Assembly: GCA_023437255.1 (NCBI GenBank)
Contig: JAEZGR010000377.1
Coordinates: 1-7,443 of the forward strand
Length of the DNA: 7,443 bases
Reading direction: 5' to 3'
From: Pseudomonadota bacterium
GTDB taxonomy: Bacteria; Pseudomonadota; Gammaproteobacteria; Burkholderiales; Burkholderiaceae_B
The notes under the pieces were generated by a model that worked only from the letters and a program-made list of their open reading frames with translations, had not been told where the DNA came from and made no database searches. The position numbers were made by a program, and so were the translations under genes. Each line of letters begins with the position of its first letter. The stretch's first letter is position 1. Below, in pieces: positions 1 to 6,761 of this stretch.

Positions 1-864
<864 letters not shown>

Positions 865-907
865 CGCGCCTTTACCGGCTGCGGTGCCCCTGGGGGTGCC
901 GCATGAG

Positions 908-958
908 CCCCGCCACGTGATTCCGCCTGCAGGGCGGTCGCCTGGCGGGGTTTTTTTT
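908..958 (+). terminator. Intrinsic terminator of rpoD
   Basis: A perfect 8-bp GC-rich stem (CCCCGCCA at 908-915 pairs with TGGCGGGG at 943-950) is followed directly by eight Ts (951-958). A second small hairpin (CCGCC 923-927 with GGCGG 933-937) sits inside the loop. It starts 43 bp after the rpoD stop and should separate rpoD from pxpA. Upstream, 881-902 can form a further G-U-containing hairpin in the same 3' UTR. Confidence 0.92.
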
Positions 959-1008
959 GGCTACACTCGACCGACAGAGACATTCCACTGATTCAAGGAA
1001 GCACCATA

Positions 1009-1791
1009 ATGACTACGCTTTCGATCGACTTGAATTGCGACATGGGCGAGAGCTTCGGCGCCTGGACCATGGGGCAAGATCTCGAGATCCTTCCGCTCAT
1101 TTCTTCCGCCAACATCGCCTGTGGCTTTCACGCAGGCGACCCGGGCACCATGCGCAAGACCGTGAAAGCCGCCATCAGCAACGGCGTGGCGCTGGGCGCG
1201 CATCCAGGGCTGCCCGATCTCATGGGCTTCGGGCGGCGCAACATGGCGATCACCCCGCAGCAGGCCTACGACATGGTGGTGGTACAGGTGGGTGCCATGG
1301 CCGCCACGGCGGCGAGTCAGGGGGCTCGTCTGAACCACGTCAAGGCCCATGGCGCGCTGTACAACATGGCGGTGGGCGACCCTGAGCTTACCCGCGCCCT
1401 TGCCCAGGCGGTTTACGATGTCGACCGCAGCCTGATCTTCTACGCCCTGGCGTCCAGCAATATGGCGCGTATTGCGCAAGACGTGGGCCTGACGGTGGCG
1501 CACGAGGTGTTCGCCGATCGCACCTACCAGCCCGACGGCAGCCTGACACCCCGCAGCCGACCCGATGCCATGATCGAAGACCCGCAGGTCTCTATTCGGC
1601 AGGTATTGCGCATGGTTCAGGAAGGGCGGGTGACGGCCGTTGACGGCACGGAGGTCGAAGTTCAGGCCGACACGCTGTGCATACATGGCGATCAACCGGG
1701 CGCGGTGGTCTTCGCCCAGACGATCCGTGCTGCGTTCGAAGCTGCAGGGATCGCGGTACGCCCCGTTGCGCCCGAGGCTCAGGCCGCCTGA
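1009..1791 (+). CDS. pxpA: 5-oxoprolinase subunit PxpA (LamB/YcsF family)
   Basis: PxpA is the A subunit of the prokaryotic ATP-dependent 5-oxoprolinase (PxpABC), which opens 5-oxoproline (pyroglutamate) to L-glutamate in the cytoplasm. The 260-residue product is near the family's usual length of about 250. It shows the family blocks in order: DLNCDMGE (7-14), ANIACGFHAGDP (34-45), GAHPGLPD-x2-GFGRR (63-77), VKAHGALYN (111-119), VFADR (167-171) and LCIHGDQPGAV (223-233). Two positions differ from the forms I recall as usual: VKAHG where VKPHG is common, and GDQPG where GDTPG is common. The start is supported by AAGGAAG at 995-1001, 7 nt before the ATG. TACACT at 962-967, right after the rpoD terminator, is a possible -10 but has no clear -35. 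The pxpB and pxpC genes, usually adjacent, are absent from this window. It converges with benE. Confidence 0.95.
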   Translation: MTTLSIDLNCDMGESFGAWTMGQDLEILPLISSANIACGFHAGDPGTMRKTVKAAISNGVALGAHPGLPDLMGFGRRNMAITPQQAYDMVVVQVGAMAATAASQGARLNHVKAHGALYNMAVGDPELTRALAQAVYDVDRSLIFYALASSNMARIAQDVGLTVAHEVFADRTYQPDGSLTPRSRPDAMIEDPQVSIRQVLRMVQEGRVTAVDGTEVEVQADTLCIHGDQPGAVVFAQTIRAAFEAAGIAVRPVAPEAQAA

Positions 1792-1803
1792 GCGCGATCA
1801 TAT

Positions 1804-1820
1804 GCCGGGCCTCGCCCGGC
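1804..1820. terminator. GC hairpin between convergent pxpA and benE, possible bidirectional terminator
   Basis: GCCGGGC (1804-1810) and GCCCGGC (1814-1820) form a perfect 7-bp stem around a CTC loop. It sits in the 34 bp between the two convergent stop codons. Neither side has a good T-run (only TTC on the + side), so efficient factor-independent termination is uncertain. The position is what makes a terminator role likely. Confidence 0.5.
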
Positions 1821-1825
1821 TTCAC

Positions 1826-3013
1826 CTAACGCCGTGAGGGCTTGATGGCGGAAACCACCATGCCCAGCACGAGCCCCCAGAAGGCGCTGCCGATTCCCAG
1901 CAGACTCAATCCCGAGGCTGTGCACAGGAATGTGACGATGGCGGCATCGCGTTCGGCCTCGTCGGCCAGCGCCCCCGCCAGGCTGTTGGCGATTGTGCCC
2001 AGCAGGGCCAGGCCGGCGATCGCGGCAACCAGTTCAACCGGGAATGCCACGAACAGGCTGACCACCGTTGCCCCGAAGATGCCGGTCGCCAAATAGAACA
2101 CCCCGGCCCAGACGGCAGCCATGTAGCGGCGATCCGGATCAGGGTCGGCGTCGCGGCTCATGCAGATGGCAGCCGTTATAGCGGCCAGATTGAACGAGAA
2201 TCCGCCAAAGGGCCCCAGCGCCAGCCCGGCAAAGCCTGTCCAGCCGATCAGGGGGCTGGCCGGGGTGTTGTAGCCGTTGGCGCGCAGCACGGCCAGCCCG
2301 GGCACGTTCTGAGACGTCATGCTGACGATGAAGAGCGGAATCGCCACCCCAACAAATGCCTGCCATGAAAATTCGGGCGCCATGAATACAGGCGTGGCCG
2401 GGGTCCAGTCGAGTGCGTCGAGCCTGAGCAGGCCCAGTACAGCAGCGCAGGCAATGCCTGCCATCAGCGCCAGTGGAACCGTGTAGCGAGGCAGCACCAC
2501 CCGAGCTATCAGCCAGTTTGCCAGCATGACACCCTCCAGCAAAGGCTGAGTCTGCATCGAGCCGAAGGCATCCATGCCGAAACGAACCAGAATGCCCGCG
2601 AGCATGGCCGCGGCCAGCGGGCGGGGCACATAGCTCATCAGCCGCTGGAAGCCCCCGCTCGCGCCCGCAATGGTGATCAGTGCGGAGCTGCCGAGAAAGA
2701 CACCAATGGCCACGTTCATGGACAGCCCGTCGAGCCCGGTGACCAGCAGGGCGGCGCCCGGTGTGGACCAGGCAGTCAGCACGGGGCTGCGGAAATACAG
2801 AGAGAGGCCAATGCAGGTGGTACCCATGCCGATGCCCAGGGCCCACATCCACGAGGCCAGTTGCTCTGTGGTCGCGCCAGCGGCTGTGGCCGCCTGAAAA
2901 ATGATCGCCACCGAGCTCGTGTAGCCCACCAGAACGGCGACAAAGCCGGCGGCAAGGTGAGTCAGCGCAAAGGGAAATCGCAGGGGCGGACGGGCGGTGG
3001 AGGGCGTACTCAT
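1826..3013 (-). CDS. benE: Benzoate/H+ symporter family transporter (BenE)
   Basis: This is an inner-membrane transporter of the BenE family, whose characterised members import benzoate with protons. The 395-residue protein is almost wholly hydrophobic, with roughly 11-12 likely membrane segments. Family-like stretches are AGFVAVLVGYTSSVAIIFQA (22-41), the conserved TSQNVPGL (233-240) and GGFSFNLAAITAAICMS (270-286). The frame extends 45 nt further to a GTG at 3058, but the ATG at 3013 puts MSTPSTARPPLRFPFALTHL in the usual short cytoplasmic N-terminus and is preferred; neither start has a good Shine-Dalgarno sequence. The stop is TAG at 1826-1828. No benzoate or catechol catabolic gene is present nearby, so the substrate cannot be confirmed from context. 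It converges with pxpA, and its 5' end faces the divergent small gene at 3120. Confidence 0.93.
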   Translation of the reverse strand: MSTPSTARPPLRFPFALTHLAAGFVAVLVGYTSSVAIIFQAATAAGATTEQLASWMWALGIGMGTTCIGLSLYFRSPVLTAWSTPGAALLVTGLDGLSMNVAIGVFLGSSALITIAGASGGFQRLMSYVPRPLAAAMLAGILVRFGMDAFGSMQTQPLLEGVMLANWLIARVVLPRYTVPLALMAGIACAAVLGLLRLDALDWTPATPVFMAPEFSWQAFVGVAIPLFIVSMTSQNVPGLAVLRANGYNTPASPLIGWTGFAGLALGPFGGFSFNLAAITAAICMSRDADPDPDRRYMAAVWAGVFYLATGIFGATVVSLFVAFPVELVAAIAGLALLGTIANSLAGALADEAERDAAIVTFLCTASGLSLLGIGSAFWGLVLGMVVSAIKPSRR

Positions 3014-3107
3014 GCGGCTGTGACAGGCGGACGTGGCGCAAAGCGCAAATGCTAGCACGGTGCACCATCGTGGGGAACGCGGGTTGCTGTAGGAGTGTCA
3101 CTTACAC

Positions 3108-3112
3108 AGGAG
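3108..3112 (+). promoter_or_regulatory. Strong ribosome binding site for the small acidic protein gene
   Basis: AGGAG lies 7 nt before the ATG at 3120. It is one of the best Shine-Dalgarno matches in the window and is the main evidence that this short frame is translated, in preference to the overlapping frame that starts at 3124. Confidence 0.75.
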
Positions 3113-3119
3113 TCAGACC

Positions 3120-3410
3120 ATGAATGCACACAGACCAGATCAGGCGGCTTTCGATCTCGATGGCACCGCCCGAAGTGATCCCGGCATCGGGCCCAGCGAC
3201 AGCTCGGATTCTCTCAATGACCTTCCCGAAGAGTTGCAGGACATTGATAGCGATCGCCATGCGACAGGGGAACGTCCGTCCGTGGAAGAGCGGCCCAATA
3301 TTGCATCCGGTGAAGACGTGGATGTCGACAGAACCATATCGGAGGACGAAGCGGGCCTGGCCCATACGCCACCTGACCCGGCTCGTAATGGTGGCACGGC
3401 GGAAGAGTGA
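3120..3410 (+). CDS. Small acidic, probably disordered protein with SDSSDS motif, function unknown
   Basis: The product has 96 residues, 25 of them Asp or Glu. It has no Lys, Cys, Trp or Tyr and only one aromatic residue (Phe11), so it is probably intrinsically disordered and cytoplasmic (no signal peptide or membrane segment). Visible motifs are GPSDSSDS (24-31), DIDSDRHATGER (41-52), DVDVDR (66-71) and EDEAGL (75-80). From memory, a GPSDSSDSGSD...DSDxxGTGER...DVDVDR pattern recurs in uncharacterised small proteobacterial proteins, some loosely labelled as chemotaxis-related. I cannot verify that here and assign no function. Reality as a gene is supported by the AGGAG site at 3108-3112 and by an intrinsic terminator right after the stop. 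It is transcribed away from benE and towards nuc. Confidence 0.8.
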   Translation: MNAHRPDQAAFDLDGTARSDPGIGPSDSSDSLNDLPEELQDIDSDRHATGERPSVEERPNIASGEDVDVDRTISEDEAGLAHTPPDPARNGGTAEE

Positions 3411-3412
3411 GG

Positions 3413-3440
3413 CGCGTGGTGGGACGCCACGTGTTTTCTT
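3413..3440 (+). terminator. Intrinsic terminator of the small acidic protein gene
   Basis: CGCGTGG (3413-3419) pairs with CCACGTG (3427-3433) in a 7-bp stem with one G-U pair and a 7-nt loop, followed by TTTTCTT (3434-3440). It begins 3 nt after the stop at 3410. Its T-run touches the first base of the convergent nuc stop codon (3440-3442), so the two 3' ends are packed with almost no spacer. Confidence 0.75.
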
Positions 3441-3937
3441 CAGTCGTCGCTGCGCTGCCGGTAACGCCAGCGCCACGGTGCTTCGGGGTTGCGTTCCGCC
3501 CATAGCCCGCGCCTGGCCTGTTTGGCTTCATCTTGCAAGGTGTAAAGGGTGTGGTCGATGACGTGCCGATCGTAAACCCAGGCCGCGCCGGCACTGACCA
3601 GTTCCTCGTTGACGCTCTTGCCGTTACACGAAACGTTGCCCAGCATGCGGCCGTACTGGTCGGTGCCGACGACCTGAATGGTCACCGGCGACCCCTTGGT
3701 GCAGAGGCGCCGCAGATGGTCGCGCGCACGGGTACCGTAAGCCTGGTCGAGTTCGGGCGCATCGATCTGCGCCATACGTATCCGTTGCGTTCCGCCTTCG
3801 TTGGGGCAGCGTACTCGCATGCTGTCACCATCGTGCACGGTTGCGACGGTGCAGGAACGCTCGGTTTCGGCCGACCCGAAGGCGTAAAACACGCTGGTTG
3901 CAAGGGCGAGAGTCAGAATCGCAATGAGATGCTTCAC
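3440..3937 (-). CDS. Secreted thermonuclease (staphylococcal nuclease family)
   Basis: This is a Ca2+-dependent SNase-fold nuclease that cleaves DNA and RNA phosphodiester bonds. The 165-residue product begins with a Sec-type signal peptide (MKHLIAILTLALATSVFYAF, likely cut near residue 23), so it should act in the periplasm or outside the cell. Catalytic residues align with S. aureus nuclease: D38 in HDGDS (D21 there), R54 (R35), D59 and E62 in IDAPE (D40, E43) and R97 in DQYGR (R87). The Thr beside D40 is Ala here. NEELVSAGAAWVY (110-122) matches the family's NEALVRQGLAKVAYVY region. The start is GTG at 3937 with only a weak upstream CTGG. It lies 15 nt after the stop of the GGDEF-EAL gene on the same strand, so cotranscription and perhaps translational coupling are likely. 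Confidence 0.93.
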   Translation of the reverse strand: MKHLIAILTLALATSVFYAFGSAETERSCTVATVHDGDSMRVRCPNEGGTQRIRMAQIDAPELDQAYGTRARDHLRRLCTKGSPVTIQVVGTDQYGRMLGNVSCNGKSVNEELVSAGAAWVYDRHVIDHTLYTLQDEAKQARRGLWAERNPEAPWRWRYRQRSDD

Positions 3938-3952
3938 GGTACACCAGGCGTT

Positions 3953-6064
3953 TTATCGGCGGGCGGGCCGCAGTTGTGTGACGAGCTGGTCTGCCGGTAC
4001 AGGCCTGCCGGTATAGTAGCCTTGGATCAGGTCGCAGCCGCGGGCGCTGAGGTGGCGGTATTCTTCAGGCGTTTCCACGCCTTCAGCGACTACTGTGAGC
4101 CCAAGCGTGTGAGCGAGGGAGATGACCGCCTGCACGATGCCGGCATTGCCGCGGTCATTCGTGATGTTCCTGATGAACGACTGGTCGACCTTGAGCGTGT
4201 TCACCGCGAAGCGCTTCAGGTGACCCAGACTCGAGTAGCCAGTGCCGAAGTCGTCGATGGCGATCTGGACGCCGAGTTCGCGCAGGTGATTCAGGGTATT
4301 GATGGACTGATCGACGTCGCTCATGAGCGCGCTCTCAGTGATCTCCAGTTCCAGGTAGCGCGCGGTGAGGCCCGTTTCTTCCAGCACCTGAACCACTTTG
4401 CTGACCAGGTCATCGCGTTCGAGCTGAATGGCCGAAATATTCACCGAGACGGGAATGGGCCGGTAACCGGCATTTTGCCAGGCACGGTTGGTGCGGCAGG
4501 CCTCGGCAAGCACCCATTCTCCAATCGGTACGATGAGCCCGATTTCCTCTGCAAGCGGAATGAATTCCCCCGGCGAGATGAGGGTGCCGTCGGCAGTGCG
4601 CCAGCGCAGCAGTGCCTCCGCACCCACTACTCGCCCGCTCAGGACCTCGATCTTGGGCTGGTAATGCAGCAGAAACTCGCCGTGCGCGAGCGCATTGCGC
4701 ATGCGGGTGATCCATTCGAGCCGGTCAAATCCGTCGTTGTTCAGGTTCACCGTGAAGTGGCGATAGTTGTTGCGGCCCAGCGCCTTGGCGCGGAACATGG
4801 CTGCGTCGGCATGGCGCAGCATGGTGTCGACGTCGCGGGCGTCGGACGGTGCAATGCTGATACCTATGCTGCACGTAGCATGGATGTCGTACTCGTATTC
4901 GCTGATGCGCCACGGCTGGGCAACCGACGTCAGAATATTCTGGGCGATCTGCGCCGCTTCCTCGCGTGAAGTCAGGTCTTCGAGCAAGATGATGAACTCG
5001 TCGCCGCCCTGACGCGCCACGCTGTCGAAATTGCGCAGACACGAACACAAACGGCTGGCCACGATCCGGAGGAATTGGTCGCCTACGTGATGGCCGAGGC
5101 TGTCGTTCACATATTTGAACTGGTCGACGTCGATGTACAGAATGGCCACGTAACGGTCGGGCGGCCGGTTCTTCAGGGCCGTCTCCAGTTTTGCAGAGAT
5201 GGCGCTGCGGTTGAGCAAGCCGGTCAGTGCGTCGTGCGTCGCCTGGAACTGGGCGACCGCTTCCTGGAGTTTGCGCTTTGTGATGTCTTCGATCGTGCCC
5301 TCGAAGAACAGGACTTCACCCCGTTCGTTCTTAACGGCGCGTACGTTTTCGGACACCCAGATAATGCTCCGGTCGCGCCGGTAGACCTGTGATTCGAAAT
5401 CCGTGACCACGCCGTCTTCGATGACGCGGCGCAGGAATTCGCTGCGGCGGTCAGGGTCGATGTAGAAGTCGGTACGAATGTTCTCGACGTTGTTGATCAG
5501 GTCTTCGGGGCGATCGTAGCCGTGTATGCGGGCCAGCGCCGGGTTTGCGGTGATGAAGCGACCGTCGGGCGTCGATTGATAGATGCCCTCCATCGGGTTC
5601 TCGAAGATGCTGCGGTAGCGACGTTCTGCCTCTTGATAGGCGGCTTCGGCTTCTTTTTGCGCGGTTGCGTCTTGAATGTGCCCGGCGATCAGTCTGAGGC
5701 TGCTGCCGCTCGAGGTAATGGGGGCACCCCGTTCGGACACCCACAAATAGTGACCATCGCGATGGCGTATGCGGTAGTCGGCGGAAAAGCGCTTGCCGGC
5801 CTGCAAGGAAATCATGACCTGGCCGCGTACGACATCGCGGTCTTCGGGGTGGATCAACTCTTCAAAGGAGGGGACGCGATTGTGCAAAAGTTCGTCGGCA
5901 CTGTAGCCCGTGAGATCTTCACACCCGTCGCTCAGGTATTCCATGGTCCAGTGCTGATCGACTCTCGCGCAGTAGACAACGCCAGGCAGCGATTGAATGA
6001 TGGTTTCCGGCGAGCAGATGGGCTCGTGTTGATCCGTACGATCCATTGTCGGTTGGGATGTCAT
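3953..6064 (-). CDS. PAS-PAS-GGDEF-EAL cyclic-di-GMP turnover protein
   Basis: This is a sensor enzyme for the second messenger c-di-GMP, able in principle to make it (GGDEF, from two GTP) and to hydrolyse it to pGpG (EAL). From the start used here (703 residues) the order is PAS1 (about 19-134), PAS2 (about 148-266), GGDEF (about 271-436) and EAL (about 449-696). There is no membrane segment, so it senses a cytoplasmic signal. Both active sites look intact: GGDEF at 353-357 with an RNFD inhibitory I-site at 344-347; EAL at 483-485, N542 (VNIS), E574 (LEIT), DDFGTGYSS from 604, K625 in KVDQSF, E661 (AEGVE) and Q681 (QGYY). The frame runs back to an ATG at 6172, but that extension is rich in Arg/Lys, uses codons unlike the rest (AGA, AGG, CGA, CTA) and would nearly abut the divergent gene. 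ATG 6064 (or 6046) is preferred, although no start has a clear Shine-Dalgarno. nuc follows after 15 nt. Confidence 0.93.
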   Translation of the reverse strand: MTSQPTMDRTDQHEPICSPETIIQSLPGVVYCARVDQHWTMEYLSDGCEDLTGYSADELLHNRVPSFEELIHPEDRDVVRGQVMISLQAGKRFSADYRIRHRDGHYLWVSERGAPITSSGSSLRLIAGHIQDATAQKEAEAAYQEAERRYRSIFENPMEGIYQSTPDGRFITANPALARIHGYDRPEDLINNVENIRTDFYIDPDRRSEFLRRVIEDGVVTDFESQVYRRDRSIIWVSENVRAVKNERGEVLFFEGTIEDITKRKLQEAVAQFQATHDALTGLLNRSAISAKLETALKNRPPDRYVAILYIDVDQFKYVNDSLGHHVGDQFLRIVASRLCSCLRNFDSVARQGGDEFIILLEDLTSREEAAQIAQNILTSVAQPWRISEYEYDIHATCSIGISIAPSDARDVDTMLRHADAAMFRAKALGRNNYRHFTVNLNNDGFDRLEWITRMRNALAHGEFLLHYQPKIEVLSGRVVGAEALLRWRTADGTLISPGEFIPLAEEIGLIVPIGEWVLAEACRTNRAWQNAGYRPIPVSVNISAIQLERDDLVSKVVQVLEETGLTARYLELEITESALMSDVDQSINTLNHLRELGVQIAIDDFGTGYSSLGHLKRFAVNTLKVDQSFIRNITNDRGNAGIVQAVISLAHTLGLTVVAEGVETPEEYRHLSARGCDLIQGYYTGRPVPADQLVTQLRPARR

Positions 6065-6181
6065 GGGCTGGGGGCTGGTTGTCTGCGGCACTAGTTTAAC
6101 CGTCGCTTTCTTTTTTCGTCTCCGGCCCCTTCGCAATTTGGGGCGAGGCATGATTGTTGCTGCCGTGAGCATACGACAAGT

Positions 6182-6185
6182 GGAG
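6182..6185 (+). promoter_or_regulatory. Ribosome binding site that fixes the start at 6193
   Basis: GGAG lies 7 nt before ATG 6193 but only 1 nt from the earlier in-frame ATG at 6187. Translation should therefore begin at 6193 (MSPDNREK...) and not two codons earlier. Confidence 0.65.
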
Positions 6186-6192
6186 AATGCTC

Positions 6193-6486
6193 ATGAGCCC
6201 GGACAACCGTGAAAAACACGCCGATTCCAAAGATGTAATGCGACGCAGTTTCGAAAAGGAAACGAGCGTGGAGGAACACGCACACAACGAGGCACGCACC
6301 CAGCCGCCGGGTCGCCGCGCGGTGCTGGGCGCACCGACTGACCCCAATTCGCCGACGACCGAAGCGAATATCCCGCCGGGCGTGGCCGCCGACGAAGCCA
6401 GAGATCCCGGGCGCATGACCCCGGGTAGCGCCCCGGTGGATAACCGGAGTGGCGAAAGCAACCCAGAATCTTCGAAACGCGAATGA
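6193..6486 (+). CDS. Small hydrophilic protein, function unknown
   Basis: I do not recognise this 97-residue product. It is strongly hydrophilic, with no Cys, Trp or Tyr and a single Phe (F20). The N-terminal half is charged and could be helical (about 1-35, RRSFEKETSVEEHAHNEAR). The second half is rich in Pro, Gly, Thr and Ser (PPGRRAVLGAPTDPNSPTTE) and is probably disordered. No signal peptide or membrane segment is seen. The start is set by GGAG at 6182-6185 and the stop is TGA at 6484-6486. It is divergent from the GGDEF-EAL gene, with about 130 bp between the preferred starts, so the promoter regions may be shared. It resembles the acidic protein at 3120 only in being small, hydrophilic and disordered; I see no alignment between them. 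A spurious frame cannot be fully excluded. Confidence 0.6.
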   Translation: MSPDNREKHADSKDVMRRSFEKETSVEEHAHNEARTQPPGRRAVLGAPTDPNSPTTEANIPPGVAADEARDPGRMTPGSAPVDNRSGESNPESSKRE

Positions 6487-6512
6487 GTGGACTGGGCGAT
6501 TGCTGATCAATG

Positions 6513-6545
6513 AAGCACAATCAATTGAAAAATAAGTGCTTTTTT
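6513..6545 (+). terminator. Weak terminator-like hairpin after the small hydrophilic protein gene
   Basis: AAGCAC (6513-6518) pairs with GTGCTT (6536-6541), and further Ts run to 6545. The stem is only 6 bp and the 17-nt loop is AT-rich. The distance after the stop at 6486 (27 nt) fits a terminator. The GTGCTT arm can pair instead with the stronger downstream arm at 6566-6576. Confidence 0.4.
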
Positions 6546-6576
6546 GAGATGTGACCAGGTTCTCCAAGCACTTATT
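6531..6576. repeat. Perfect 11-bp inverted repeat, hairpin in the 6487-6761 intergenic region
   Basis: AATAAGTGCTT (6531-6541) and AAGCACTTATT (6566-6576) are exact reverse complements separated by 24 nt. Read on the - strand the second arm ends in CTTATT followed by TTTC, so it could act as a terminator for the EF-hand transcript, about 185 nt past that gene's stop. On the + strand it competes with the hairpin at 6513-6541. The right arm overlaps the DnaA-box-like TTATTCACA at 6572-6580. Confidence 0.7.
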
Positions 6577-6614
6577 CACACAAAGTGGGGACAAGCTGCC
6601 CACCGTTGAGGGGA
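6540..6614 (+). repeat. Diverged direct repeat, copy A, with DnaA-box-like inverted pair
   Basis: Aligned without gaps to copy B at a constant offset of 146 bp, 39 of the first 56 positions are identical by hand count. Identity then fades but includes GAGGGG at 6608-6613 (GATGGG in copy B). Shared blocks are TTTTTG, GATGTG, GGTT, TTATTCACA (6572-6580) and TGGGGACAA (6586-6594). TTATTCACA matches the relaxed DnaA-box consensus TTATNCACA. TGGGGACAA, read on the other strand, is TTGTCCCCA, two changes from TTATCCACA. Confidence 0.65.
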
Positions 6615-6685
6615 TTTCAGCTACCTGAAAATGCACCCGGGGTAAAAACTGACCACTGAACCTCAGGTCATTGTCAGCACACGAA

Positions 6686-6760
6686 GTTTTTGCGATGTGC
6701 CAGGGTTTTCCCTAGGGTTATTCACAGGAGATGGGGATAAGTCTCCGGCAGCCGATGGGG
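6686..6760 (+). repeat. Diverged direct repeat, copy B, with DnaA-box-like inverted pair
   Basis: This is the second copy of the element at 6540-6614. TTATTCACA is at 6718-6726 and TGGGGATAA at 6732-6740; on the other strand the latter reads TTATCCCCA, one change from the DnaA box TTATCCACA. The two boxes face each other with a 5-bp gap, exactly as in copy A. The copy ends right beside the stop codon of the EF-hand gene (6762-6764). The ~70 bp between copies (6615-6685) show no gene or clear motif. Confidence 0.65.
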
Positions 6761-6761
6761 T

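Noticed and set aside
961..1695. A 244-codon open frame on the - strand
   Set aside because: It is the complement of pxpA, is His/Arg/Ala-rich and shows no family motif.
3533..4969. A 478-codon open frame on the + strand
   Set aside because: It is antisense to nuc and the EAL/GGDEF domains, whose motifs are unmistakable. Long shadow frames are expected in GC-rich DNA, and its product shows no recognisable motif.
6065..6172. N-terminal extension of the GGDEF-EAL protein to ATG 6172
   Set aside because: Arg/Lys-rich low-complexity sequence, codons atypical for the gene, no Shine-Dalgarno, and it would start only 20 bp from the divergent gene's start. Not fully excluded.
6091..6636. A 181-codon open frame on the - strand over the small hydrophilic gene and part of the intergenic repeats
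   Set aside because: It crosses non-coding hairpins, has no plausible ribosome binding site and no recognisable domain.
6642..6657. GTAAAAACTGACCACT, faintly like ends of some IS21-type elements
   Set aside because: No transposase, no second end and no target duplication are present; the similarity is only an impression from memory.
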